Source: JBFHRE01 sp041746105 (GTDB lineage: Bacteria; Actinomycetota; Acidimicrobiia; Spongiisociales; ZC4RG35). Taken from it: a stretch of DNA of 43,749 nucleotides. A model generated the notes under the pieces. It was given only the letters and a program-made list of their open reading frames with translations, did no database searches and was not told the DNA's origin. Of this stretch, positions 21,800-29,808 are shown one piece after another (positions within the stretch are counted from its first letter, which is position 1; each line of letters opens with the position of its first letter). The stretch lies in NCBI GenBank assembly GCA_041746105.1, contig JBGTHP010000030.1, positions 1 to 43,749 of the forward strand, in the 5' to 3' direction. A program made the position numbers and the translations under genes.

Positions 21800-23137
21800 T
21801 TGCTCCGCGACGGCGTCCGCCTTTTTGGCACCGACGGCGTTCGGGGGGTTGCGAATCTCGAGCTGACAGCCGATTTCGCTCTTGCTCTAGGCAGGGCCGC
21901 CGGATCCGGTCGATCCGGCGGCTCTGCTGTTATCGGTCGCGACACCCGACTCTCTGGCGACATGCTGTCGATGGCGGTTCAGGCCGGTTTCCACTCCGTA
22001 GGGGTCGACACCGTCGATGTCGGAGTGCTGCCGACCGGGGGCATCAGCAGGCTGACAGCGGATGTTGGAGCCGATCTCGGGGTTGTGGTGAGCGCCTCCC
22101 ACAACCCGGCGGAGGACAACGGGATCAAGTTCTTCTCACGGGCCGGCGCCAAACTCTCCGACGCAGACGAGGACCAGATCGAGGCGGTGCTGCGGAACGA
22201 GAATCAGCGGCAAGCGGCGATGGGTCCCGCCATCGGCACTCGCCGTCCGATGGCCGACCCTGTCAATCGGTATGTGAGCCTGCTCAAACAGGACGTGCCG
22301 TACTCTTTTTCCGGCATCTCTGTGGTGTTGGATTGCGCCAACGGCGCCTCCTACCAGGCTGCCCCTGAGCTATTTCGCCGGTTGCGCGCAGACGTCTCGG
22401 CGGTTGGGATCGTGCCTGATGGCATGAACATCAACGCCGGCTGTGGTGCTACGCACCCCGAGTTCGTGGCCTCGCTTTCCCAAGACCGTATCGGGCTTTC
22501 TTTCGATGGCGATGCCGATCGTCTCATCGCAGTTGACGAATCGGGCACGATCCTCGACGGCGACGTCGTCATTGCCATCCTTGCGAAACACTGGAAGAGT
22601 CAGGGCAAGCTCAAACGCAATACTGTGGTCGTAACCGTCATGTCGAACCTCGGTTTCCACCGTGCGATGCGAGACGCCGGGATCGAGGTCGTGACCACCC
22701 AGGTCGGGGACCGTTATGTCGCAGAACAGATGTGGAAACACAAGGCGATCCTCGGAGGCGAACAATCGGGTCACGTCATCTTTGCCGATCGTGCTCGGAC
22801 CGGAGACGGTCTGCTGACCGCCGTTCGTTTGTTGGAGGTGGTCGCCGCAACCGGGAAACCACTTTCGGATCTGGCATCGGAGGCGATGACCAGCTATCCG
22901 CAGGTGCTCAAGAACATCAGAGTTGTCGACAAGGATCGGCTGGCGGTGGCCGCCGCCGTGTGGAAACAGGTGGCGGAGGTGGAGCGGCTTCTGGGCGACG
23001 ACGGACGGGTCCTCGTGCGCCCCTCCGGAACCGAACCCCTCGTCCGGGTCATGGTGGAGGCTACAGACAGCGACCTCGCGAGACGATACACTGATCGACT
23101 GATCGAAGTTATTGGCATAGAACTTGGGAAGGAGTAA
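21800..23137 (+). CDS. glmM: Phosphoglucosamine mutase
   Basis: GlmM interconverts glucosamine-6-phosphate and glucosamine-1-phosphate for UDP-GlcNAc synthesis. Starting at the TTG at 21800 the protein has 445 residues, the family length. It begins LRDGVRLFGTDGVRGVAN after the Met and carries the phosphoserine loop SASHNP (Ser100), the metal loop DGDADR, the sugar-binding GEQSGH and the phosphate-binding RPSGTEP. No ATG or GTG is placed better, so a rare TTG start coupled to rpsI is likely. The glmS ribozyme begins 41 nt downstream. Confidence 0.95.
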   Translation: MLRDGVRLFGTDGVRGVANLELTADFALALGRAAGSGRSGGSAVIGRDTRLSGDMLSMAVQAGFHSVGVDTVDVGVLPTGGISRLTADVGADLGVVVSASHNPAEDNGIKFFSRAGAKLSDADEDQIEAVLRNENQRQAAMGPAIGTRRPMADPVNRYVSLLKQDVPYSFSGISVVLDCANGASYQAAPELFRRLRADVSAVGIVPDGMNINAGCGATHPEFVASLSQDRIGLSFDGDADRLIAVDESGTILDGDVVIAILAKHWKSQGKLKRNTVVVTVMSNLGFHRAMRDAGIEVVTTQVGDRYVAEQMWKHKAILGGEQSGHVIFADRARTGDGLLTAVRLLEVVAATGKPLSDLASEAMTSYPQVLKNIRVVDKDRLAVAAAVWKQVAEVERLLGDDGRVLVRPSGTEPLVRVMVEATDSDLARRYTDRLIEVIGIELGKE

Positions 23138-23169
23138 TCAACCGGATCATTCAGGCGAAGCGGCACAAC

Positions 23170-23310
23170 TCATTTCAAGCGCCAGACCTCCTTTCGGAGG
23201 TGACGAGGTGGAAGGTGATCGAAGTTTTCGGCGGATGCCTTCCCGGCCCACCAAGGTCGTGACGAACCAGCGCAAAGCCCGAGAGCGATCTCGGAGACAA
23301 GACGGTTCGA
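23170..23310 (+). ncRNA. glmS self-cleaving ribozyme (glucosamine-6-phosphate riboswitch)
   Basis: The region matches the glmS ribozyme consensus, both in sequence and in helices. The predicted cleavage site is between A23178 and G23179, in CAA|GCGCC. P1 is ACCTCC (23186-23191) with GGAGGT (23196-23201) and a TTTC loop. Next comes the conserved core GACGAGGTGG (23203-23212). P2 is GGAAGG (23210-23215) with CCTTCC (23238-23243), enclosing ATCGAAGTTTTCGGCGGATG at 23218-23237. P3 is CGGCC (23244-23248) with GGTCG (23255-23259). P4 is CGAACC (23263-23268) with GGTTCG (23304-23309). It holds a 4.1 hairpin, CCGAGA-GCGA-TCTCGG, closed by a GNRA loop. In the known class, bound glucosamine-6-phosphate triggers cleavage and lowers glmS expression. 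Here the cut would fall 220 nt before glmS. Confidence 0.95.
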
Positions 23311-23316
23311 ACTGGT

Positions 23317-23390
23317 GGCCCTGCCTGGGCCGCCGCCCAGCCACATTCCCAGCTCAGATGGGTTCTTTGTTGCCCATCCCCAGAGAGAGG
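23317..23390 (+). promoter_or_regulatory. Leader between ribozyme and glmS, with two hairpins and ribosome-binding site
   Basis: GGCCC (23317-23321) pairs with GGGCC (23327-23331). GATGGG (23357-23362) pairs with CCCATC (23373-23378). The glmS ribosome-binding site GAGAGG is at 23385-23390, 8 nt before the ATG. An in-frame open reading extends back to 23315 and includes this leader, but it is not the glmS N-terminus. Confidence 0.5.
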
Positions 23391-23398
23391 TTGCACTC

Positions 23399-25228
23399 AT
23401 GTGTGGCATTGTTGGATATGTAGGACCGCGACCCGTGCTCGACGTGCTCGTGCCGGGATTGGAAAGGCTCGAATATCGCGGGTATGACTCCGCCGGAGTC
23501 GCGTTGTGCGGTGCTGACGGTCTCGAGGTTGTCAAGAGGGCGGGAAGGATGACCGATTTGGCCGCCGCTCTCGCCGAGGAGAAACCCCGCGGCCTCATCG
23601 GCGTCGGTCACACCCGCTGGGCGACTCACGGTGCCCCCAACGAGAAGAACGCTCATCCTCATATCGATTGCGCCGGTTCGGTCACGGTGGTTCACAACGG
23701 GATCATCGAAAACTGGGTCGAATTGAGGGACGGTCTCATAGATCGGGGCCATGTTTTTTCTTCGGATACCGATACCGAGGTCGTCGCCCATCTGATCGAA
23801 GAGATGGCCGATCAGCCGCTGGCCGATGCAGTTCGATCGGTGATGCGGATTTCGGAGGGGTCGCTGGCTCTGGCCGTGCTGAGGGCGAGTGACCCGGATC
23901 TGATCGTAGGTGCTCGCCGGGGAAGCCCGATGGTGGTTGGAAAAGGTGACGGAGAGAACTTCCTGGCTTCGGATATCCCAGCCTTTCTCCAGTACACCCG
24001 TGACATGATCATTGTCGACGACGACAGGATCGTCGAGGTGCGGGCCGAGGGGGTTTCGATAACCGATCTCGATGGTCATCCCGTTGTCGCCTCCGAGCGG
24101 CGGATCGAATGGGATCTTGAGGCGGCAGAGAAGGGGGGTTATGACACCTTCATGCTCAAAGAGATCAACGAGCAACCGGCCGCCATCGCCGACACTTTGC
24201 GAGGAAGAGTGGATCCAACGGGACGGATCACCCTCCGCGAACTACAGGTCCCCGAGAAACTCTTGCGAATGATCGACAAGGTCTTCGTGGTTGCGTGCGG
24301 CACGTCCTATCACGCGGCGATGATGGCCAAGTATGCGATCGAGCGCTGGACCCGTCTTCCAGTTGAGATCGACATCGCCTCTGAGTTCCGCTACCGGGAC
24401 CCGGTCCTCGACGACCGGACACTGGTGATAGGGATCAGCCAGTCAGGAGAAACTCTCGACACCCTTGCCGCCATCAGGTACGCCAAGGTTCAGGGGGCGA
24501 CGGTGATCGGAGTGTCGAACGTCGTGGATTCGGCTCTGGCGCGCGAGGCCGACGCAGTGCTCTACACCCGCTCTGGTCCTGAGATCGGTGTCGCCGCCAC
24601 CAAGACCTTCACCACCCAACTCGTGGCCATGCAGCTCCTTGGCCTCTACCTGGCACAAGAGCGAGGGTCGATCGATCCAGCGTCGATCGGCTTGATGGCC
24701 GAAGCGTTGCGCGAACTACCTGAGAAGGTTGCAGGCGCCCTCGAACTCGCCCCTGACATCATCGAGATGGCCAAGGCCTGGCCTGACACCAGGGACTTCT
24801 TCTTCCTCGGCCGGTCGGGGGACTTCCCAGTGGCGATGGAAGGGGCGCTGAAGCTGAAAGAGATCGCCTACGTCAGAGCAGAAGGTTATGCGGCGGGGGA
24901 GATGAAACACGGTCCGATTGCCCTGATCGAAAAGGACGTCGTCGTGGTTGGCATCGCCACGGACTCGAAGATCCGATCGAAAACCGTCTCCAACATGCAG
25001 GAGATGAAAGCGCGGGGGGCGACGGTGGTGATGGTCATAGAAGAGGGCAGTGAATCAGAGGTCGCCGAGGTGGCCGATTATGTGATAGCGGTTCCGGCGA
25101 GCCCAGATCTCATCTGTACCGTGACCGCGGTGGTCCCGCTGCAGTTGTTGGCGTATCACATCGCGGCGGCCAAAGGTTTTGATGTCGACAAGCCAAGGAA
25201 CCTGGCCAAAACCGTCACGGTGGAGTAA
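23399..25228 (+). CDS. glmS: Glutamine-fructose-6-phosphate aminotransferase (isomerizing)
   Basis: GlmS makes glucosamine-6-phosphate from fructose-6-phosphate and glutamine, the committed step to UDP-GlcNAc and peptidoglycan. The ATG at 23399 gives MCGIVGYVG, so that removal of Met exposes the catalytic Cys; the longer frame from 23315 would block this and is rejected. The 609 residues comprise a class II glutaminase domain (RLEYRGYDSAG, GVGHTRWATHG, VHNGIIEN) and two SIS domains with CGTSYHA, SQSGETLDTL and SGPEIGVAATKTFT. The C-terminus ends with the conserved DKPRNLAKTVTVE. It converges with the next gene, 1 nt away. Confidence 0.98.
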   Translation: MCGIVGYVGPRPVLDVLVPGLERLEYRGYDSAGVALCGADGLEVVKRAGRMTDLAAALAEEKPRGLIGVGHTRWATHGAPNEKNAHPHIDCAGSVTVVHNGIIENWVELRDGLIDRGHVFSSDTDTEVVAHLIEEMADQPLADAVRSVMRISEGSLALAVLRASDPDLIVGARRGSPMVVGKGDGENFLASDIPAFLQYTRDMIIVDDDRIVEVRAEGVSITDLDGHPVVASERRIEWDLEAAEKGGYDTFMLKEINEQPAAIADTLRGRVDPTGRITLRELQVPEKLLRMIDKVFVVACGTSYHAAMMAKYAIERWTRLPVEIDIASEFRYRDPVLDDRTLVIGISQSGETLDTLAAIRYAKVQGATVIGVSNVVDSALAREADAVLYTRSGPEIGVAATKTFTTQLVAMQLLGLYLAQERGSIDPASIGLMAEALRELPEKVAGALELAPDIIEMAKAWPDTRDFFFLGRSGDFPVAMEGALKLKEIAYVRAEGYAAGEMKHGPIALIEKDVVVVGIATDSKIRSKTVSNMQEMKARGATVVMVIEEGSESEVAEVADYVIAVPASPDLICTVTAVVPLQLLAYHIAAAKGFDVDKPRNLAKTVTVE

Positions 25229-25229
25229 C

Positions 25230-26660
25230 TCACGGCCACCCCTGATGGTGCGCCCGAAATTCGGCGACCTCTCGGGCCGTGCGCGGTCCGAGGGGTTCCG
25301 GATCGACAGGGTGCTCCAACCTCGCCTCTTTGAGCTGGTCCTCGGAGTATCGCAACGGTGCCAGCACCGGGTCGATGCCGTAGAGCCGGGCGGCATTGAG
25401 GCCGAGGACCTTGGCCTTGATTCTTGGGGTCAGAGCCGGGTAGCCGTATTTCTCCTGGTATTCGGATGTGATCTCGAAGAGGCGGAAAGCGTCGATCTGC
25501 CCTTGTGGCGTGCCATAGAAGATCGAGTCGGTCCCCCAAAGCAGATTGTCCTCGCCCACCGCCAGGAGGAGCTTTCCGAGCAGATGGGCAGCCTCGTTGG
25601 GTCGTTTCATCAGGTGCCACCAAGTCGTGCCGATCTCCGCATAGACGTTGGTATTGGGCGGAACACCAGCCCGGCTCAGGGAGTCCACCAGCCGGTTGAC
25701 CCCGACCGATGGCCGCGCCGACGTAAATGGTCCCTCTGCGACATCGATCTCGAAACCAGAGTGATAAACAACCATGTCGACGTCGGGGTGACTCCGGGCA
25801 GCCGGCCCGATGTCGGCAGGTGAACCGATCTCGGCTCCGCCTGCCAAGCCCTTGTGCACGAAAACGCGAGGCACCCCCAGGGATACGATCTTCTCCAAAA
25901 AGAGCCCGCCGACTTGAGGCAGGGCGGGGTTGGCATCGTCGAAACGCCAGCCCGATGGGAAATGGGTGAAGGTTTTCCATCCCATGACTTTCTGTTCGAC
26001 GACGGTTCGCTCCATCTCTTCGAACACTGCTTCCAACGATCCGAGTTGTGGCAGCGCCAGGGCATTGACCAAGACCCGCTCGTCGCGACCCAGGGCTTCG
26101 ACTACTCGCCGCGTTTCTTCCATGAGTTCTGGTGGAAGCGGGCTCCCTTCCGGGAAAATCGGAAGCCCCGACAGGGCGACCATCGTGGTGTCGGACCGTA
26201 CAAAAATCTCTTCAAGGAAGTGATTCATCGTGAAGCAGGCCCTCGGGTCGTCTTCGTCGTCGCACGCGGCTTGCGGGAATTGTCTTCCCCAGAACCACGA
26301 TCCCCGCGTTGTCGGGTCGAGATCGTATTCGAGAAGATGGCCCTGAACATCAAAGACAAACTCCCGCTTGCCGATCGACTCGAAGGCGGCGTCCGAGTCG
26401 AGTCTGGCTGCCGGGTCGATGAGGTACCGCCCGCCGGGTGTCGCGTCGGCATGGGCCGCCCGGTTGATCGCCGAGAGAGTGATCATGGTCGCCGCCGCGG
26501 ATCTGAGGAACCTGCGGCGGGTGATCCCCAGTTTGTGGGCTGCTTCGGCACAGTCGGCGAGCGCCTCATGCATCGCCCTGGCCTCGTGTGCCATGAGCGG
26601 TGGCGGGTCGTACTCGCCGTTTGAAGCCGGTCCGAACGTCACCGGTAGTCCCTCGCTCAT
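25230..26660 (-). CDS. Tat-exported amidohydrolase-family protein
   Basis: The 476-residue protein has a long N-terminal region and then a twin-arginine signal (ITRRRFLRSAAATM at about 46-59, hydrophobic stretch and HADA), so it is probably exported folded. The remainder resembles amidohydrolase-2 TIM-barrel proteins. The usual DxHxH start is replaced by DVQGH (a degenerate site), with later candidate ligands in VFVHKG, VVYHSGFE and WGTDSIFYG. The WGTDS motif near residue 370 is typical of the family. The substrate is unknown. It starts at an ATG preceded by a perfectly placed TATCGT and no ribosome-binding site, and it converges with glmS. Confidence 0.8.
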   Translation of the reverse strand: MSEGLPVTFGPASNGEYDPPPLMAHEARAMHEALADCAEAAHKLGITRRRFLRSAAATMITLSAINRAAHADATPGGRYLIDPAARLDSDAAFESIGKREFVFDVQGHLLEYDLDPTTRGSWFWGRQFPQAACDDEDDPRACFTMNHFLEEIFVRSDTTMVALSGLPIFPEGSPLPPELMEETRRVVEALGRDERVLVNALALPQLGSLEAVFEEMERTVVEQKVMGWKTFTHFPSGWRFDDANPALPQVGGLFLEKIVSLGVPRVFVHKGLAGGAEIGSPADIGPAARSHPDVDMVVYHSGFEIDVAEGPFTSARPSVGVNRLVDSLSRAGVPPNTNVYAEIGTTWWHLMKRPNEAAHLLGKLLLAVGEDNLLWGTDSIFYGTPQGQIDAFRLFEITSEYQEKYGYPALTPRIKAKVLGLNAARLYGIDPVLAPLRYSEDQLKEARLEHPVDPEPLGPRTAREVAEFRAHHQGWP

Positions 26661-26666
26661 GGCTCA

Positions 26667-26672
26667 ACGATA
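26667..26672 (-). promoter_or_regulatory. Putative -10 box of a leaderless amidohydrolase transcript
   Basis: On the minus strand TATCGT occupies positions -12 to -7 relative to the A of the ATG (26660), the exact place expected if transcription starts at the ATG. No Shine-Dalgarno is present. The -35 is not obvious. Confidence 0.45.
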
Positions 26673-26682
26673 CGTGAGGCGG

Positions 26683-26704
26683 TAGTCTCGAATCGAGAGG
26701 AGAA
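26683..26704 (+). promoter_or_regulatory. Regulatory segment before the acpS leader ORF
   Basis: TAGTCT (26683-26688) is a possible -10. The inverted repeat TCTCG-AAT-CGAGA (26686-26698) overlaps it and could be an operator or a chance palindrome. AGGAG at 26698-26702 is the ribosome-binding site of the 19-codon leader ORF at 26714. Confidence 0.35.
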
Positions 26705-26713
26705 CACACCCCT

Positions 26714-26773
26714 GTGACGACAATCGAAGGCCAATCGTTCACCTACACATTCACGGTCGGCCCGCCCCTATGA
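26714..26773 (+). CDS. Short leader ORF coupled to acpS
   Basis: GTG 26714 begins a 19-codon frame (MTTIEGQSFTYTFTVGPPL), 11 nt after AGGAG. Its TGA at 26771-26773 overlaps the acpS ATG as ATGA. acpS has no Shine-Dalgarno of its own, so coupled re-initiation is the likely use. The peptide loosely recalls the start of MaoC-type hydratases, but that is too short to claim. It is the second SD-bearing mini-ORF of this kind in the window. Confidence 0.4.
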   Translation: MTTIEGQSFTYTFTVGPPL

Positions 26774-27144
26774 AGATCATCGGGCTCGGAGTGGATTTGG
26801 CCGACATCGAGAGGGTCGAACGCGTTCTCGAGAAGTACCCCCGATTCCTCGAGCGTTGTTTCACAGAACACGAACAGGAATACGCTCTCCGTTTTGCCAA
26901 ACCGGGCCGCCGGCTGGCAGCCAGATTCGCCGGCAAGGAAGCAGTCATGAAATCGATGGGCACCGGTTGGCGGAGGATTCGCTGGCGCGACATCGAGATC
27001 ACCGGGGGTGGCAAACCGACGGTTCGGATGGTCGGAAACGCACAACGCCGGGCCGAGATGCTCGGTGTCACGGAGGTTCACATAACGATCACGCACACGG
27101 ACACTTCCGCGCTGGTGATGGCCGTGGCCGTAGGCGAACACTGA
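26770..27144 (+). CDS. acpS: Holo-[acyl-carrier-protein] synthase
   Basis: AcpS transfers the 4'-phosphopantetheine of CoA to acyl carrier protein. The 124-residue product has the metal-binding GLGVDLADI (Asp9), ERCFTEHEQEYA and RFAGKEAVMKSMGTG (Glu57), all typical of the trimeric type I enzymes. It overlaps the leader ORF stop and lacks a ribosome-binding site. It is followed by a 205-bp region with two strong hairpins before nnr. Confidence 0.95.
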   Translation: MKIIGLGVDLADIERVERVLEKYPRFLERCFTEHEQEYALRFAKPGRRLAARFAGKEAVMKSMGTGWRRIRWRDIEITGGGKPTVRMVGNAQRRAEMLGVTEVHITITHTDTSALVMAVAVGEH

Positions 27145-27173
27145 GGGACCCCGGACCGACGACCCCTGGTGGT

Positions 27174-27223
27174 GGGCGACCGGGAGGTCCGAACGACGCG
27201 AGTCGTCGAACCTCCCGTCGCCC
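27174..27223 (+). terminator. Long GNRA-capped hairpin after acpS
   Basis: Four stem blocks form 21 base pairs: GGGCGAC (27174-27180) with GTCGCCC (27217-27223), GGGAGGT (27182-27188) with ACCTCCC (27210-27216), CGA (27190-27192) with TCG (27206-27208), and CGAC (27194-27197) with GTCG (27202-27205). The loop is GCGA, a GNRA tetraloop. Single-nt bulges break the stem. It may be a terminator without U-tract or a structured RNA; the bulges and GNRA cap are unusual for a plain terminator. Confidence 0.5.
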
Positions 27224-27234
27224 TGAAGTCGACC

Positions 27235-27264
27235 CGACCGGTCACGAGGGGGCATGACCGGTTG
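27235..27264. repeat. Second inverted repeat after acpS
   Basis: ACCGGTCA (27237-27244) and TGACCGGT (27255-27262) are perfect complements, and the stem can be extended by a G-U and a C-G pair. The 10-nt loop is CGAGGGGGCA. It is only 12 nt from the preceding hairpin, so the two could act as one structured element. Confidence 0.5.
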
Positions 27265-27337
27265 GCGTTTGGCATCGAGGGGTCTCGGGCCGACAGCTTC
27301 CTCATCGGCCAATCGTTTCGACGATGAAGCGTTTGGA

Positions 27338-27343
27338 TAGGAT
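27338..27343 (+). promoter_or_regulatory. Putative -10 box or ribosome-binding site of nnr
   Basis: TAGGAT occupies -12 to -7 relative to the nnr GTG (27350), the place of a -10 box in a leaderless transcript. Its AGGA part would equally serve as a Shine-Dalgarno with 7-nt spacing, so the two readings cannot be separated from sequence alone. Confidence 0.35.
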
Positions 27344-27349
27344 CGCCGA

Positions 27350-28717
27350 GTGCAACCGGTGATCACACCGCAGGAAGCGGCTCGTCTCGAAGAGGGCCAC
27401 GACCTTTCCGTCCTCATGCATCGAGCGGGCGCCGCGGTTGCGGCTCGCGCCGTTTCGATGGGTGTTGGCTACGGATCGACGGTCGGCGTCCTGTGCGGGC
27501 CCGGCAACAACGGCGGTGATGGAATGGTTGCAGCGAGGCTCTTGCAGCGGAGAGGCGCAGCGGTCACGCTCCACGTGCTTGCCGAACCGCGTACCTCCAT
27601 CAGTCGGGCGGCATTCGACCTGGCGCAATCTGAGGGTTGTTTGGTCGTTCCGTTGGGCCGGCCTGATTCCTGTGATTTGGTGATCGATGCCCTGTTCGGG
27701 GTCGGATTTCGGGGTGAATTGCCGGCGGTCGTCCGTGGCTGGGTCGACTCCGGCGCGCGGATTCTGGCGGTCGATGTGCCTTCCGGTCTCCTGGCGCTGA
27801 CCGGCACCGACCCCGGCGGATCGTTCGTCGCCGAGGAGACCGTCACCTTTCATGCGCTCAAGACCGGACACGTATTGGGAAACGGACCTGAGCGGTCCGG
27901 TGTGGTGACGGTTGCAAACATTGGAGTCGAACCAGTTGAGGCTGCGTTGCGGCTGGCGGAGCTGGCCGACGCCCCCCGCCCAGGGCGGGCACGAACGTCG
28001 CACAAGTGGTCGGCGGGGTCGGTGGTAGTCGCAGGAGGCACTTTGGGGATGATCGGCGCAGCCGTACTCGCGGGTCGGGCTTCGCTCCTATTCGGTGCTG
28101 GTGCGGTCGGCCTCGCCACCCCCGACGTCTCGCTTGCTCAGTCCGCTGCTCCTGGCCTCCTCGCTCACGGCATCGACGAGATTCCGACGCGTTATCGGGT
28201 TGCGGTCGTGGGCCCCGGCCTTGGTGAGGCGTCGCTAGACGTTGTTGGTGGCATCCTTTCAAACGATGATCGTCTCGCCGTTGTGGATGCCGGCGCCTTG
28301 TCGGCTCTCACGCCGGCGATGCTGTCCTCCCGGGGAGGTGGAACCGTGTTGACCCCGCACGCCGACGAGTTCAGACGGTTGGTCGGCGAAGAGCCATCCC
28401 CCGCGGCCGCCCGCGAGTTCGCCGCCGCCACCGGGACCGTCGTCCTCCTCAAGGGGAATCCGACTTTCGTCACCGATGGTGATGTGCCCTGGGTGGTTCG
28501 TACAGGTGGTCCCGAGCTGGCATCAATCGGAACCGGCGACGTTTTGGCTGGAATGATCGCCGCCCTGATGGCTCGAGGGTTGAGTCCTCTGTCTGCGGCG
28601 GTCTCCGGGGCTTACTGGCACGGGGTGGCGGGACACGAGCTGTCTGCATCCGGAACGGTGACAGCGGAACTACTGCTGGATCACATCCGTGGCCATGCTT
28701 GGGACGACGCCAGATGA
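27350..28717 (+). CDS. nnr: Bifunctional NAD(P)H-hydrate repair enzyme
   Basis: The protein repairs NADHX and NADPHX. The N-terminal YjeF_N half (about 1-210) is the epimerase, with VLCGPGNNGGDGMVAARLL and DALFGVGFRGELP as signatures. The C-terminal half (about 215-455) is the ADP-dependent (S)-hydrate dehydratase, with HKWSAGSVVVAGGT, TPHADEFRRL and IGTGDVLAGMIAAL, the last containing the catalytic Asp. The 455 residues match the fused form common in bacteria. The start is GTG. The ATGA at the 3' end provides the alr start. Confidence 0.95.
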   Translation: MQPVITPQEAARLEEGHDLSVLMHRAGAAVAARAVSMGVGYGSTVGVLCGPGNNGGDGMVAARLLQRRGAAVTLHVLAEPRTSISRAAFDLAQSEGCLVVPLGRPDSCDLVIDALFGVGFRGELPAVVRGWVDSGARILAVDVPSGLLALTGTDPGGSFVAEETVTFHALKTGHVLGNGPERSGVVTVANIGVEPVEAALRLAELADAPRPGRARTSHKWSAGSVVVAGGTLGMIGAAVLAGRASLLFGAGAVGLATPDVSLAQSAAPGLLAHGIDEIPTRYRVAVVGPGLGEASLDVVGGILSNDDRLAVVDAGALSALTPAMLSSRGGGTVLTPHADEFRRLVGEEPSPAAAREFAAATGTVVLLKGNPTFVTDGDVPWVVRTGGPELASIGTGDVLAGMIAALMARGLSPLSAAVSGAYWHGVAGHELSASGTVTAELLLDHIRGHAWDDAR

Positions 28718-29808
28718 GGCCATCGTGGGTTGAGGTCGATCTCGCCGCTGTCGCCACCAATGTGGCTGCCTTGGGTCGACTCATCGCGCCCTCCGAGCTG
28801 TGGGCTGTGGTCAAGGCGGATGGTTATGGGCACGGCGACGTCCCGGTTGCGCTCGCTGCTCTGGATGCGGGGGCATCGGGCCTGTGCGTCGCTCTGGTCG
28901 AGGAAGGAGTTCGGCTGCGAGAGTCGGGCGTGGAATGCCCGATTCTGGTCCTATCCGAGCCGGCTGTGACCGACATTCACGCTGTGATCGAGTGGTCATT
29001 GATCCCAACCGTCTACCGGCACTCTTTTCTGGAGGCCCTCAACGAATTTGGTGTGTCATGTTCTCCGGCTCTCAAGGTCGACACCGGGATGCACCGGGTG
29101 GGCGCACCTTCTGAAATCGTGGTCGAGCTTGGCCGGCGTGCGTTGCAGCTGGGATTTGATGTCCACTCGATTTGGACCCATTTCGCCGTGGCGGAAGACG
29201 ACGAAGACGGTTTCACAAGTGTCCAGTTGCAGCGCTACGAAGAGTGCTGTGCGGAGTTGGAGCGGATCGGGTTGCACGGTTTCAAGCGGCACCTCGCCAA
29301 CACCGCGGGCGGAATCCTTCATCCGGCGTCCAGAGGCGACATGGTCAGAGTGGGCTTGGGCATCTACGGTCTGCACCCCTCTCCGGCCTGCGCCGAGGCC
29401 GTTTCGCTACGCCAGGCAATTCGGGTGGTTTCCCATGTCACGCTCACACGGAGGTTGCGGGCCGGCGAACGACCTTCGTATGGGCGCCGCCGACCGTTGC
29501 CGCACGATTCAACCGTGGTCACGGTTCCGATCGGATATGCCGATGGTGTCCCTCGGATCCTGTCGAACCGCCATGGCGAGGTTTTGATCGGGGGCGTCCG
29601 CCATCCGTTGGCCGGCACGGTCACCATGGACCAGATCATGGTGGATGTGGGTGACCACGATGTTGCGATCGGCGACGAGGTCGTCCTGCTGGGTGGCCAG
29701 GGATCAGAGTTCATTTCCGTCGACGAGTGGGCCGAGAAGGTCGACACCATCAGCTACGAGATCGTTTCACGCCTCGGACCCAGGCTTCCTCGCCGCTACA
29801 CCGAATAG
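28714..29808 (+). CDS. alr: Alanine racemase
   Basis: Alr makes D-alanine for peptidoglycan by PLP-dependent racemisation. The ATG at 28714 overlaps the nnr stop and gives 364 residues; the TTG at 28699 is rejected. The N-terminal WVEVDLAAVATNVAAL leads to the PLP lysine in AVVKADGYGHG (Lys34), and VPIGYADGVPR carries the catalytic Tyr on the opposite face. GTVTMDQIMVDVG is also conserved. The neighbourhood acpS-nnr-alr-tsaE is usual in actinobacteria. Confidence 0.96.
   Translation: MRPSWVEVDLAAVATNVAALGRLIAPSELWAVVKADGYGHGDVPVALAALDAGASGLCVALVEEGVRLRESGVECPILVLSEPAVTDIHAVIEWSLIPTVYRHSFLEALNEFGVSCSPALKVDTGMHRVGAPSEIVVELGRRALQLGFDVHSIWTHFAVAEDDEDGFTSVQLQRYEECCAELERIGLHGFKRHLANTAGGILHPASRGDMVRVGLGIYGLHPSPACAEAVSLRQAIRVVSHVTLTRRLRAGERPSYGRRRPLPHDSTVVTVPIGYADGVPRILSNRHGEVLIGGVRHPLAGTVTMDQIMVDVGDHDVAIGDEVVLLGGQGSEFISVDEWAEKVDTISYEIVSRLGPRLPRRYTE

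Larger units (their letters stand above)
27145..27337. other. Intergenic region acpS-nnr with two hairpins
   Basis: The stretch holds the two structured elements listed separately and the upstream part of the nnr promoter. ATG 27323 begins a 12-codon frame that runs past the nnr start; it has no ribosome-binding site, so it is not listed as a gene. Nothing else was recognised. Confidence 0.4.

Noticed and set aside
21200..23137. A 645-codon frame including glmM, with an N-terminal part over rpsI.
   Set aside because: The N-terminal part is a shadow of rplM and rpsI; the TTG at 21800 gives the standard 445-residue GlmM.
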